Source: Pseudomonas khorasanensis (GTDB taxonomy: Bacteria; Pseudomonadota; Gammaproteobacteria; Pseudomonadales; Pseudomonadaceae). From it: a stretch of DNA of 64,000 bases. How positions within the stretch are numbered: position 1 is the first letter of the stretch; the number at the start of each line of letters is the position of its first letter. The notes under the pieces were generated by a model. The model ran no database searches. It was not told where the DNA came from and saw nothing but the letters and a program-made list of their open reading frames with translations. This document shows, piece by piece, positions 15,235 to 25,020 of the stretch. Location of the stretch: the NCBI RefSeq assembly GCF_014268505.2, contig NZ_JABWQP020000001.1, positions 372,001 through 436,000 on the forward strand. Direction: 5' to 3'. The position numbers and the translations under genes are program-made.

Positions 15235-18200
15235 TGGAAGTCATCGCTCGCATCGAGCAGGAACTCGACAGCTTTCCCGACACCCTCAGCCTCTACCGCA
15301 AACAGCTCGATCACTGGATCAGTCGCGGGGCAGACCGGTTCAGCGAAGCGGCGGACCTGCCGTCGCTGGTGGGCATGGAACGCATCATTCGCTTCGGCGA
15401 ACACAGCACGGCGGTCAGCAGCAGCGATAACGAATTCTCCTCCAGCGTCGTCCAGTGCCCGCAAGGCGGGTTGATGCAGATAGAGAGCAAGTTTGAATCG
15501 GTCTATGACATCCCGCTGGGCAACATCGTCGTCGATGTGGTGGCGGTGGACGGGGGCGAGACCACCAAAGTCACCCTTGATCAGCACGGCAAGGGCGAAT
15601 TCGAAGGAAAGCCCGGCAAGTTTTACCGCGTGCAGGTGCATGGCGCTGTCACGTCCGATCAGGTTGCCGAGCTGTTCGACTCTTACGACGGTTTGACCGG
15701 CGAACTGGACGGCTGGCTGCGCAGGGAGTGGCAGGGCTTCAAGCCCCAGTGGTCGCAGTCGGTGGCGACAGCGGCCAGCAACGGCATGCTCGCCGGCAGT
15801 TGGGCGGCAATCGAAGGGGTTTGGGACAGCATCGGTCTGCTGTCGGACATTCTCCAGGACCCCGGCAAGTTTGCCGGGCGACTGGGCAGTGGTGCGGATG
15901 ACCTGATCGAGCTGGCGAAAACCGCGCCTGATCTCATGGAAAAACTGCAGTTGCTGGTCAGTGACGAAGCGGCGCTGTGTTTGCTGCTACGGTCGGCGAG
16001 CCTGTGGCTGGACATGCTTCCGCCCGGCGAGATTGCCGGCAAGACCGCCGAAGTGGCGTCGATGATGATCGTGCAACTGATCATCGATGTGCTGATAGGC
16101 GTGGTTCTGACGTTTGTCGGGGCGGGCGCGGGGATCGCTTATCTGACGCTGCGTCTGGCTGATCGTGCAGCCCAGCTGTTCAAAGTGGCCAAGCGTCTGG
16201 TCAAGGCGATGTTCACCATCGTCAGCGTGTTCATTGAATACGTCGACCGCTACAAAGCTGTTGCAGCGCGGGGCATTGCCGCCGGGGTGAAAAAAGGCCG
16301 GATGCAATTGCGCTGGGATGCCAAGCGTAACGCCTCGTTGAAGAAAGACGAGCCCCACGACGACGCCCCCGACCAGGCGAAAAACCCCAACGGCGATGCC
16401 GCCGACTGCGTCCCCAATACCTGTAAAAACGGCTGCCCGGTGTCGATGGTCACCGGCGAAGAGCTGCTGACCCTGACCGACGCGGTGCTCGACGGCGTGC
16501 TGCCGTTCGAATTCACCCGTTTGTACCGCAGCAGCGCGGTCGAAATCGACAGTGGCCTCGGGTTCGGCTGGAGCCATACGCTGGCCCATCGCCTGGCTTT
16601 CGACGGCGATGGCGTGATCTGGATCGACCACGAAAACCGCCGCACCCGTTTCCCTTTACCCGACGCAGCGCGCCCGGCCATCCACAACAGCCTGTCGCGG
16701 GCGGCGATTTTTCTTGGCGACGAACCCGAAGAACTGATCCTCGCCCTGGCCGGCGACAGCGCGCGGTTTTATCACTTTCGCGCGGGACGGCTGACGGCGA
16801 TCAGCGACGCCCATGGCAATCGTCTGACGCTGCAACGCGATCGGTCCGACCGTGTTCAGCGCCTGCACAACGGCGCCGGGCGCGCGTTGTTGCTGCGCTA
16901 TGACCGCGCGCAACTGGTGGCGATCGATTACCAGGTCTTTGCACAGGGTGAATGGGCGACCGAGCAAAACCTCGCCACTTATCACTACGACGCGCGGCAG
17001 CGCCTGCTGGCTGCAACCAACGCCGTCGGCGACAGCGAGCATTACGACTACGACGACCACCACGTCATCCTGCAGCGGCAGTTGACCGGCGGGGCGAGCT
17101 TCTTCTGGGAATGGGAACGCGCGGGCAAAGCGGCGCGCTGCGTGCGGCACTGGGCCTCGTTCTCGCAGATGAACACCCGCTACGTCTGGAATGACGACGA
17201 CGCCAGCGTGACGGTGCATTACGTCGACGGCACCGAAGAAGTCTACGTCCACGACGAGCGGGCGCGGCTGGTGCGCCAGGTCGCGGCCGATGGTGGCGAA
17301 CAGCTCAAGGCCTATGACGAGCAGGGCCGGTTGATCGCCGAACAGGATGCGCTCGGCGCCGTCACCGAATACCACTACGACGACGTCGGACGGCTGATCG
17401 CGCTGATTCCACCGGACGATGCACCGACGTCCTACGAGTACCGCAACGGTTTTCTCTACAAGCGTTGCCGTGGCGACGCGGTGTGGATCTATCGGCGCAA
17501 CGCCGAAGGCGCCGTCACTGAAGCGGTCGATCCCGACGGCCAGGTCACCCATTACTACTACAGCCTTCGCGGTCAGTTGCTGTCGCTGCGCTACCCGGAC
17601 AGCAGCCGGCACCGCTGGGTGTGGAACGAACTCGGTCAGCTCGTCGAGGAAACCTTGCCCGACGGCGGCGTGCGGCGGTTTTCCTACGACGCGCTCGGGC
17701 GGCGGACCACAACCGAGGACGAGTTTGGCGCCATCACCCGTCAGCAATGGGATGGGGCGGGCCGACTGATCCTGACGACTTCTCCTACGGGAAGCACCCG
17801 CGCCTACAGCTACGGCGCCTACGGCCAGATCACCGCCGAACGCGACGAGCTCGGTCGCATCACCCGCTATGAATATGACGATGACCTGCACCTCGTCTCG
17901 CGGCGAATCAACCCCGACGGCACCCGCGTGCAGTACCGCTACGACCACGCGCGGCTGCTGCTCACCGAGATCGAAAACGAGTCAGGCGAAAAATACCGCC
18001 TGGACTACACGCCCACCGGCCTGATCCGACAGGAAACCGGCTTCGATGGCCGGCGCACTGCCTACGTTTACGACCTCAACGGTCATCTGCTGGAAAAGAC
18101 CGAGTTCGGCGAACATGGCCTCAGTCTGGTCACCCAGTACAAGCGCGATGCCGCCGGAAGACTGCAGGTCAAAACCCTGCCCGACGGGGTCAAGGTCAGT

Positions 18201-20006
18201 TATCACTACGACCGCCTCGGCCGCCTGACTGGCGTTGATGACGGCCACAACCACCCGCTGGCTTTCGAGTACGACCGCCAGGATCGGCTGATCACCGAGC
18301 ATCAGGGCTGGGGCACGTTGCGCTATGCCTACGATGCTTGCGGCCAACTCAAACGCCTGCGCCTGCCGGACAACAGCAAGCTCGACTATCACTACGCCAA
18401 GGGCGGTGCGCTGACGGCCATCGACCTCAACGGCACGCCGCTGACCCGCCATGTGTATCAGTCCGGCCGCGAGCAGCAACGCCAGCAAGGCCTGCTGCTC
18501 AGCGAATATGCCTACGACGATCAGGGCCGTTTACTCGCCCATGCCGTAGGCCATCGCCACGCCGCGCTGTACCGCCGCGATTATGCCTACAGCGCCAACG
18601 GCAATCTGGAACACATCGCCGACAGCCGCCACGGCCAGCGCACCTACGGCTACGACGCCCTCGACCGCTTGATCCGCGTGCGCCATTCGCGCGATGAACT
18701 TCCCGAGTCCTTCGCCCACGACCCGGCCGGCAACCTGCTGATGCAGGACCGCCCCGCCCCTGCGCAGATCAAGGGTAACCGCCTGCTGATGCAGGGCGAT
18801 CGCCATTACGACTACGACGCCTTCGGCAACCTGATCCGCGAACGCCGTGGCCACGGCCAGACCCTCGTCACCGAATACCGCTACGACTGCCAGCACCGCC
18901 TGATCGGCCTGACCCGCCCGGACGGCCAGACCGCCAGCTACCAATACGACGCCTTCGGCCGGCGCATCCGCAAAGCCGTCGATGGCGCCACCACCGAGTT
19001 CTTCTGGCAAGGCGACCACCTCGTCGCCGAAAGCAGCGACAGTCAATATCGCAGCTTCGTCTACGAACCCGGCACCTTCCGCCCGCTGGCCCTGCTCGAC
19101 GGCAAAGGCCCGAAAAAAGCCTGCCCGTTCTACTACCAACTCGACCACCTCGGCACCCCGCAGGAACTGACCGACTACAGCGGCGAAATCGTCTGGTCGG
19201 CGCAATACGACGCCTACGGCAAAGTCGCCGCCGTGACCCTGGCCGGCAACGACTACCTGGACCAACCGCTGCGCTTTCAAGGGCAGTACTTCGACGTTGA
19301 AAGCGGCCTGCACTACAACCGGCATCGGTATTACGACCCGAGGCTGGGGCGGTATTTGACCCCAGACCCGGTGAAGCTGGCGGGTGGGTTGAACCAGTAC
19401 CAGTACGTGCCGAACCCGACGGGGTGGGTGGATCCGTTGGGGTTGACGTCCAATTGCCCGCCGCCGAATAGGCCTGGGTGTGCGGTGCCGGGGGCGAGTG
19501 ATGGGGCTAAGGTTGATGAGGGTGAACCTGCGCTGCCGAAGATGACGGCGCAGGAGCGTCGGGCGAGGATTGATGAGCTAGCGGAGGAAAACGCTTATAG
19601 GCGTTTGGATGAAATGGAGAAGTCCACACGAGGCGCGCACTTTGTAGAGAAGCATGGCAAGCAGACGACACTAGCTTCTCAGCAGGAGCGTTCATTAACG
19701 GGACGAAACCCAACCACTGGAGTCATTGAGGTTTATACCAACGGAAGGCGAGCGGGCCAGCCCAAAATACCTAGTGCAGCGACTCATTTTTTTAGCTATC
19801 GAGATCAACTGAACGCCATACATCGCGCTCAGCTAATTTTTAGTCGAAATGGGCAAATCGCGTCGACTGAACCGATGAACATGGGGAAGATCGTGGGGGA
19901 GGGTTACAGAAGAGGCGGAGTAGTTTATGGGCAGCAGACTCATGCAATAGTGATTCTCAACAGCGTGGGAAAACCAATAACGTCTTACACGGAATTTATG
20001 GAATGA
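15234..20006 (+). CDS. Rhs-family polymorphic toxin
   Basis: 1590 residues from ATG 15234 (GTG 15228 also in frame). Residues 1 to about 390 are a pre-Rhs region with a hydrophobic hairpin near 275-310 (IVQLIIDVLIGVVLTFVGAG); no PAAR domain is visible. PVSMVTGEELLTLTDAVLDG opens the Rhs/YD shell, with tens of YDxxGRL-type repeats. The shell closes with YYDPRLGRYLTPDPVKLAGG and WVDPLGL (residue 1400), the usual self-cleavage border. The final 185 residues or so are the variable toxin: GAHFVEKHGKQTTLASQQER, ATHFFSYRDQLNAIHRAQLI, YGQQTHAIVIL. The spaced His, Lys, Thr and Arg recall RNase-type toxins (BECR fold), but I cannot name it. Base composition falls in this tail, as in the two following genes. 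Such proteins are delivered by type VI or similar secretion. Confidence 0.9.
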   Translation: MEVIARIEQELDSFPDTLSLYRKQLDHWISRGADRFSEAADLPSLVGMERIIRFGEHSTAVSSSDNEFSSSVVQCPQGGLMQIESKFESVYDIPLGNIVVDVVAVDGGETTKVTLDQHGKGEFEGKPGKFYRVQVHGAVTSDQVAELFDSYDGLTGELDGWLRREWQGFKPQWSQSVATAASNGMLAGSWAAIEGVWDSIGLLSDILQDPGKFAGRLGSGADDLIELAKTAPDLMEKLQLLVSDEAALCLLLRSASLWLDMLPPGEIAGKTAEVASMMIVQLIIDVLIGVVLTFVGAGAGIAYLTLRLADRAAQLFKVAKRLVKAMFTIVSVFIEYVDRYKAVAARGIAAGVKKGRMQLRWDAKRNASLKKDEPHDDAPDQAKNPNGDAADCVPNTCKNGCPVSMVTGEELLTLTDAVLDGVLPFEFTRLYRSSAVEIDSGLGFGWSHTLAHRLAFDGDGVIWIDHENRRTRFPLPDAARPAIHNSLSRAAIFLGDEPEELILALAGDSARFYHFRAGRLTAISDAHGNRLTLQRDRSDRVQRLHNGAGRALLLRYDRAQLVAIDYQVFAQGEWATEQNLATYHYDARQRLLAATNAVGDSEHYDYDDHHVILQRQLTGGASFFWEWERAGKAARCVRHWASFSQMNTRYVWNDDDASVTVHYVDGTEEVYVHDERARLVRQVAADGGEQLKAYDEQGRLIAEQDALGAVTEYHYDDVGRLIALIPPDDAPTSYEYRNGFLYKRCRGDAVWIYRRNAEGAVTEAVDPDGQVTHYYYSLRGQLLSLRYPDSSRHRWVWNELGQLVEETLPDGGVRRFSYDALGRRTTTEDEFGAITRQQWDGAGRLILTTSPTGSTRAYSYGAYGQITAERDELGRITRYEYDDDLHLVSRRINPDGTRVQYRYDHARLLLTEIENESGEKYRLDYTPTGLIRQETGFDGRRTAYVYDLNGHLLEKTEFGEHGLSLVTQYKRDAAGRLQVKTLPDGVKVSYHYDRLGRLTGVDDGHNHPLAFEYDRQDRLITEHQGWGTLRYAYDACGQLKRLRLPDNSKLDYHYAKGGALTAIDLNGTPLTRHVYQSGREQQRQQGLLLSEYAYDDQGRLLAHAVGHRHAALYRRDYAYSANGNLEHIADSRHGQRTYGYDALDRLIRVRHSRDELPESFAHDPAGNLLMQDRPAPAQIKGNRLLMQGDRHYDYDAFGNLIRERRGHGQTLVTEYRYDCQHRLIGLTRPDGQTASYQYDAFGRRIRKAVDGATTEFFWQGDHLVAESSDSQYRSFVYEPGTFRPLALLDGKGPKKACPFYYQLDHLGTPQELTDYSGEIVWSAQYDAYGKVAAVTLAGNDYLDQPLRFQGQYFDVESGLHYNRHRYYDPRLGRYLTPDPVKLAGGLNQYQYVPNPTGWVDPLGLTSNCPPPNRPGCAVPGASDGAKVDEGEPALPKMTAQERRARIDELAEENAYRRLDEMEKSTRGAHFVEKHGKQTTLASQQERSLTGRNPTTGVIEVYTNGRRAGQPKIPSAATHFFSYRDQLNAIHRAQLIFSRNGQIASTEPMNMGKIVGEGYRRGGVVYGQQTHAIVILNSVGKPITSYTEFME

Positions 20007-20371
20007 AACGTAAACCCGAATATTTTGTTCTACGTGGTCTGTTGTTTTTATTTGATATAGAAAACACGCACGACGATGAACGCGAAAAAATCATTGTATC
20101 GAAAAATGTTAATGATAAAGAGGAGCTTGCTTCGCTTTTTGATGTTCTTATGAGGCCTGAGTTTCTTTCGTATAGTAAGCCTGAACGTCAGTGGTGTATT
20201 GATACGTTGAAATATTATTTGGGTGTTGGTGATAGTTTTGATGCGGTTTTTGCAAAGATTACAACATACTTCGATGAGGATGTAGAAGATCAACGCCAGT
20301 TCATGCAGGTTTTGCTTGAGTGCTTAGTAAGATATCAGCAGGAGAATTTTAAAGATGACAGTGCCAAATGA
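20003..20371 (+). CDS. Candidate immunity protein 1
   Basis: 122 residues; ATG overlaps the Rhs stop as ATGA. Acidic, helical, cytoplasmic, no signal peptide (FDIENTHDDEREKIIVSKNV, YFDEDVEDQRQFMQVLLECL). Position directly after an Rhs toxin tail, tight coupling and AT-rich composition are what an immunity gene should show; the family itself is not recognised. Most likely binds and blocks the toxin domain in the cytoplasm. Confidence 0.75.
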   Translation: MKRKPEYFVLRGLLFLFDIENTHDDEREKIIVSKNVNDKEELASLFDVLMRPEFLSYSKPERQWCIDTLKYYLGVGDSFDAVFAKITTYFDEDVEDQRQFMQVLLECLVRYQQENFKDDSAK

Positions 20372-20795
20372 TCGACGTGTTGATGGGAGGTGGTCGTTTG
20401 AGGATTTTAAAAGTTGGACTTACGGAGATTCAAATGCTGAGTTGTTTGATGACCAATACTTTGAGGATCCCGATGCACTGGATCTAAACGTCCTAAGCGA
20501 ATGTGGGGACGCTGGCATACTGGTGTTGATCTCCAATCAAAACTGCAGGGAGCGGCTGTATTTTGCTGATCTACTGGTACTCAGCCTCTGTAGCGTTTTT
20601 CGATCGGACAGTGGCCTTCCGTTCCACTTTTCGAGGTTCCTCGGTATTGAAAGTCGTGAGGCATATTTCGATAGCGTTCTGAGTGTGGCGGAGCGAGTGT
20701 ATAAGAAGTGTGAGGTGATTAACTCAATGAGTGGCTCGACCGATCCAGCAAGTCGTTATATAAACAGATTATGGACTTTCGTCATGACAAAGTAA
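20355..20795 (+). CDS. Candidate immunity protein 2 / orphan tail gene
   Basis: 146 residues, overlapping the previous gene by 17 bases. Acidic, no membrane segment, many aromatic residues (WSFEDFKSWTYGDSNAELF; LFDDQYFEDPDALDLNVLSE). No family recognised. Overlap suggests it is expressed with the toxin and the first immunity gene. It may be a second immunity protein left from an earlier toxin tail, or an accessory protein. Base composition matches the toxin tail, not the backbone. Confidence 0.7.
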   Translation: MTVPNDRRVDGRWSFEDFKSWTYGDSNAELFDDQYFEDPDALDLNVLSECGDAGILVLISNQNCRERLYFADLLVLSLCSVFRSDSGLPFHFSRFLGIESREAYFDSVLSVAERVYKKCEVINSMSGSTDPASRYINRLWTFVMTK

Positions 20796-20940
20796 GTTTT
20801 ATTAGTGACTTTTATGATAACTGTAAGGTGCGAATCGATTTGAGTTTATTTGAGGGTCCTCAACAGCGGATGGGGATGGTAAAACAATGATTTTCCGCCT
20901 GTTCGACTTTCTCTTCGAAAGCAGGTTTGTCCCACGGAAC

Positions 20941-22734
20941 CTAAGAAGTTGACGACGCGCGATCAGCGGCGCATATAGGTCGGGGGGATGCAGCATCGAG
21001 CAAATGCACGCTACACCCCACAACATCCTTCGCATGATGCTTAGCCTGCGACGCCATTTCCGCAAGCTGGCTGGCATCAAGCGCTGCGCAAGCTTCAGGT
21101 CGCAAATGCACCACGCCAATCGATAGCGACAAAAGAGGAAACTCCTGCCTCACGCCCTGGCGATTCGGTGCAACGAAGCAGCCGGCTTCAAGATGCTCGG
21201 GGCGGTAGAAGCGGCGGCATTGGCTTTGGAAGTCGTCGAGCAATTGGTTGAGGCGTCTGCGCCAGTCTTCGGGGCCGAGGACGAGGAGGAAGTCGTCGCC
21301 GCCGATGTGGCCGACGAAGTCGCGGGTGGGGTCGACGCGGTCGTTGAGGCATTGGGCGAGGCACAGCAGGACTTCGTCGCCGCGGCCGTAGCCGTAGATG
21401 TCGTTGAAGGGTTTGAAACTGTCGATGTCGACGTAGCAGATGAACGATTCGCGGCCTTGCTGCAGCAACCGCGTGAGGCATTGCTGGATCGGTACGTTGC
21501 CCGGCAACAACGTGAGTGGGTTGGCGTAGCGGGCCTGCTGGATTTTCAGTTCGGTGATCAGTTTGAGTACGTCGATGACCCGGCCGAGGCCGAGGTAGCT
21601 GCCGTTGAAGGTGATGATGAAGTCTTCTTCGATGCGTTGGCGGGCGCGGCTGGTGATCAGGCGGCTGACTTGTTGCAGCGACTGGCTCATTTCCACGGCA
21701 AGAAAATCATCGTTCATGAGGCGGCTGATCGGTTTGCGGGCGAACAGATCGGTGGCGAACGGTTTGAGCAGGGCGTCCGACAGTGAGTGTCGATGGACGA
21801 TGCCGCAAGGCTGGCCTAGTTCGTCGAGTACCGCGAGTGAGTTGAGGTTGGCCTGGCGGCGGAAGGCCTCCAGCACGGTGGCGGTTGGCGTATCGCGCTG
21901 GACGGCCGGCTGGTCGTTGAGCAGGGCGCTGAGGTCGCTGCCTTCGTCGTTCAGCGCGACCGCGCTGCTGTCGTGTTTGGGCATCAAGGCGCGGGCGTCG
22001 CGAGGCGGATGTTCCTGAGGGCGGCCAAGCAGGTAACCCTGCACCAGATCGACGCCCATTTCAGTCAGCACCGCGAGTTCTTCCGGCAGTTCGATACCTT
22101 CGGCAATCACTCGCGCGCGGGACGCCTTGGCGATTTGCAGGATGGAACCGACGAACTCACGCTTCAATGCATCCTGATGAATGCCATCGATAAAGTGTCG
22201 ATCGATCTTCACGTAATCCGGACGCAGCTCCGACCACAAACGCAGGCTTGAATAGCCCGCGCCCAGATCGTCCAGCGCAATGGAAAATCCCATCGCGCGG
22301 TAGTGATGGAGGGCGGTCTGCAACAGCTGAAAGTCATCGATCGGCGTTTGCTCGGTGAGCTCAATCACCACCTGGCTCGGCGGGATACCGAAGTCCTGCA
22401 GCAGTTGCAATGTGCGCCCTGGTTGATGCGCGGCTTCGAGTAAGGATTCCGGCGAGACATTGAGGAACAGTTTTCCCGGCAACTGCTGCTCATTGAAGCG
22501 GCGGCAGGCGCTTTGGCGACAGGCGATTTCCAGCTCGCTTAATCGGCCGGCCTGACGGGCGACGGCGAACAGCGCGATAGGCGAGTGCAGTGGGCTGTTG
22601 GACGGGCCGCGAGTGAGGGCTTCGTAGCCGAGAATGCGTCGTTCGGAAAGACAGATGATCGGCTGAAACAGGCTGTGTAAACCGCTTTGAGTCAGGATCG
22701 AGCTCAAGGCGCTCAGCTGTTCGGTCGTGGTCAT
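20941..22734 (-). CDS. EAL-CBS-GGDEF cyclic-di-GMP signalling protein
   Basis: 597 residues. N-terminal EAL phosphodiesterase domain (about 20-255) with the catalytic signatures: EAL at 38-40, NVSPESL, ELTE, DDLGAGYSSL, KIDRHFIDGI, AEGIE. A CBS pair follows (about 275-405: VLEAFRRQANLNSLAVLDEL onward). The C-terminal GGDEF domain (about 425-590) has GGDDF at 478-482 instead of GG(D/E)EF, so it may be a weak or sensory cyclase. Order EAL first, GGDEF last is unusual and matches the gene found next to prc in other pseudomonads. Predicted to hydrolyse c-di-GMP, tuned by nucleotide binding to CBS. No membrane segment. Confidence 0.92.
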   Translation of the reverse strand: MTTTEQLSALSSILTQSGLHSLFQPIICLSERRILGYEALTRGPSNSPLHSPIALFAVARQAGRLSELEIACRQSACRRFNEQQLPGKLFLNVSPESLLEAAHQPGRTLQLLQDFGIPPSQVVIELTEQTPIDDFQLLQTALHHYRAMGFSIALDDLGAGYSSLRLWSELRPDYVKIDRHFIDGIHQDALKREFVGSILQIAKASRARVIAEGIELPEELAVLTEMGVDLVQGYLLGRPQEHPPRDARALMPKHDSSAVALNDEGSDLSALLNDQPAVQRDTPTATVLEAFRRQANLNSLAVLDELGQPCGIVHRHSLSDALLKPFATDLFARKPISRLMNDDFLAVEMSQSLQQVSRLITSRARQRIEEDFIITFNGSYLGLGRVIDVLKLITELKIQQARYANPLTLLPGNVPIQQCLTRLLQQGRESFICYVDIDSFKPFNDIYGYGRGDEVLLCLAQCLNDRVDPTRDFVGHIGGDDFLLVLGPEDWRRRLNQLLDDFQSQCRRFYRPEHLEAGCFVAPNRQGVRQEFPLLSLSIGVVHLRPEACAALDASQLAEMASQAKHHAKDVVGCSVHLLDAASPRPICAADRASSTS

Positions 22735-22750
22735 GGCAATCTCTGGCGAT

Positions 22751-22790
22751 AAAAAAAGGACCGGGAGCGCTCGCTCCCAGTCCCTTTATT
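22751..22790 (-). terminator. Terminator after prc
   Basis: Read on the minus strand, AAAGGGACTGGGAGCG and CGCTCCCGGTCCTTT form a long stem with one bulge, followed by seven T residues. It ends prc transcription 60-100 bases past the stop and lies just upstream of the EAL-GGDEF gene. Confidence 0.8.
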
Positions 22791-22853
22791 GCACGACAGA
22801 ATGATGACTGTTTGATGACGATCCGGGGATCGTCACCACTAAATTGCCATCAC

Positions 22854-24938
22854 TTACTTCTTGGCCACCTGATTGCTCAGCTTCAGGTAATCGAGCAGCA
22901 CACGCCCGGTTTCGCTCAGATAAGCATCGTCTTCCGGTTTGACCTTGTCCGGCTCGGCAGCGGCCAGCGCGTCTTCGTCTTCTTTCTTCAGCTCTTTGAG
23001 CGGTTCTTCGCCTTTGGCCTTGCGACGGATGTTCTCCATCGCCAGTTGCTTGGCGTCGATATCGGCGTGCTGGGCACGGCGATCGGCTTCATTGAGGCTG
23101 ACGGTTTTTTCTTCCATCAGTTTCTGCGCCAGGGCCAGCTTGTCACGGATGAACACGAACTCGGCATCCTTGTTGGTGCGTGAGTCATGTTCGGACTTCA
23201 ACTGGGCCAGGAACGGCTTGAACGGATCGGCCGCCGGTTTGATTGCCGCGCGGATGGTGTCCCACGGCATCGCTTCCGGCAGGGCACTCTCGCCAATTTC
23301 CTTGGTGTCGATCAGCGACGGGTAGTCGATGTCCGGCAACACGCCCTGATGCTGGGTGCTCTGCCCGGAAACCCGGTAGAACTTGGCCAGGGTCAGTTTC
23401 AGTTCGCCGTGGTTCAGCGGCTGAATGGTCTGCACGGTGCCTTTGCCGAAGGTCTGGCCGCCGATGATCAACGCGCGGTGGTAGTCCTGCATGGCGCCGG
23501 CGAAGATCTCCGAAGCCGAGGCGGACAGGCGGTTGACCAGCAACGCCATCGGGCCTTTGTAGAAGGCGCCCGGGTTTTCGTCTTCGAGCACGTCAACGCG
23601 GCCATCGGCATTACGCACCAGCACGGTCGGGCCCTTGTCGATGAACAGGCTGGTCAGCTCGGTGGCTTCCTGCAGGGAACCGCCGCCGTTGTTGCGCAGA
23701 TCGATGACCACGCCGTCGACTTTTTCTTTCTGCAACTCGGTCAGCAGTTTCTTGACGTCGCGAGTGGTGCTCTTGTAATCGGGATCGCCGGCGCGGAACG
23801 CCTTGAAGTCAAGATAGAAGGCCGGGATCTCGATCACGCCGAGCTTGTAATCCTTGCCGTCCTGTTTCAGGTTCAGCACGGATTTTTTCACGGCCTGATC
23901 TTCAAGCTTCACCGCTTCACGGGTGATCGGCACGATCTTGGTGGTCTGGTCATTCGGCGCATTGCTCGCCGGAATCACTTCAAGGCGCACCACGGTGCCT
24001 TTCGGGCCACGAATCAGCTTGACCACTTCATCCAGACGCCAGCCGACCACGTCGACCATCTCTTTGTTGCCTTGGGCAACGCCGATGATCTTGTCGGCCG
24101 GAGCGACTTGTTTGGTCTTGTCAGCCGGGCCTGCCGGTACGAGACGCACGACTTTTACTTGATCGTTGTCGCTCTGCAACACAGCACCGATGCCCTCAAG
24201 GGACAGGCTCATGTTGATGTCGAAGTTTTCCGCGTTATCCGGCGACAGATAATTGGTGTGCGGGTCGTAGGACATGGCGAACGTGTTGATGTAGGCCTGG
24301 AAGATGTCTTCGGCACGGGTCTGGTCCAGGCGCGCCAGCTGGTTCTTGTAACGCTTGGTCAGGGTTTCCTGGATCTGCTTCGGCTCTTTGCCGGCGATCT
24401 TCTGGCGCAGGACCTCGTCCTTGACGCGTTTGCGCCAGAGGTCGTCGAGGTCTGCGGTGGATTTCAACCACGGCGCGTCCTTGCGATCGATCAGCAAGGT
24501 CTCCCTGGTGGTGAAATCCATTTTGTCGACACCTTTGTTCAGCTCGGCAAGGGCGAAGTCCAGACGCGCCTTGACGCGGTCCAGATAGCGCTTGTAGATG
24601 GTGAACCCGGCGTTGAGGTCGCCGCTTTTGAGGAAGTCGTCGAACTGGGTCTTCCACTTGTCGAATTCAGCGATGTCGCTGGCCATGAAGTAGCTGCGCG
24701 ACGGGTCGAGCAGCTTGATGTAGCTGTCGTAGATAATCACGGAGCGCGCATCGTCGAGCGGCGGCTTGCTGTAGTGGTGACGCTTGAGCAACTCGACGAC
24801 GTTGAGACTGGCGATCACTTCGTCGCGATCAGGCTGCAACTTGTCCCAGCTGTTGGCTGCGAATGTAGTGCCCGACACCGGCAACAGACCGATACCGATG
24901 AAAAGAGCGAGGGCGGTGCTGGGGAGCAGATGCTTCAT
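22854..24938 (-). CDS. prc: Tail-specific carboxy-terminal protease Prc
   Basis: 694 residues from the ATG at 24938 (MKHLLPSTALALFIGIG), which gives a clean signal peptide ending near FAANS. Order: N-terminal helical domain, PDZ (about 235-325), then S41 peptidase core. The catalytic pair is the Ser within SASASE (472-477) and Lys499 in FGKGTVQ; the C-terminal region after about 550 is the Prc extension. Periplasmic; degrades proteins by their non-polar C-termini, including anti-sigma factor MucA variants and PBP3 maturation in relatives. Confidence 0.95.
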   Translation of the reverse strand: MKHLLPSTALALFIGIGLLPVSGTTFAANSWDKLQPDRDEVIASLNVVELLKRHHYSKPPLDDARSVIIYDSYIKLLDPSRSYFMASDIAEFDKWKTQFDDFLKSGDLNAGFTIYKRYLDRVKARLDFALAELNKGVDKMDFTTRETLLIDRKDAPWLKSTADLDDLWRKRVKDEVLRQKIAGKEPKQIQETLTKRYKNQLARLDQTRAEDIFQAYINTFAMSYDPHTNYLSPDNAENFDINMSLSLEGIGAVLQSDNDQVKVVRLVPAGPADKTKQVAPADKIIGVAQGNKEMVDVVGWRLDEVVKLIRGPKGTVVRLEVIPASNAPNDQTTKIVPITREAVKLEDQAVKKSVLNLKQDGKDYKLGVIEIPAFYLDFKAFRAGDPDYKSTTRDVKKLLTELQKEKVDGVVIDLRNNGGGSLQEATELTSLFIDKGPTVLVRNADGRVDVLEDENPGAFYKGPMALLVNRLSASASEIFAGAMQDYHRALIIGGQTFGKGTVQTIQPLNHGELKLTLAKFYRVSGQSTQHQGVLPDIDYPSLIDTKEIGESALPEAMPWDTIRAAIKPAADPFKPFLAQLKSEHDSRTNKDAEFVFIRDKLALAQKLMEEKTVSLNEADRRAQHADIDAKQLAMENIRRKAKGEEPLKELKKEDEDALAAAEPDKVKPEDDAYLSETGRVLLDYLKLSNQVAKK

Positions 24939-25020
24939 GCTGATTCGACGCGGGGACAATTGATAACGCATATTAGGCCGTCTTTGAAGTCGCCGGTTCT
25001 TTGAGATCCGGTCGCATAAT

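Noticed and set aside
16656..17948. 430-codon open frame opposite the Rhs shell
   Set aside because: Val/Gly/Asp-rich antisense frame caused by the YD repeats; no start signal.
23187..25004. 605-codon open frame opposite prc
   Set aside because: Shadow of a GC-rich gene: it mirrors the whole Prc coding region, has no family pattern, and Prc is unmistakable.
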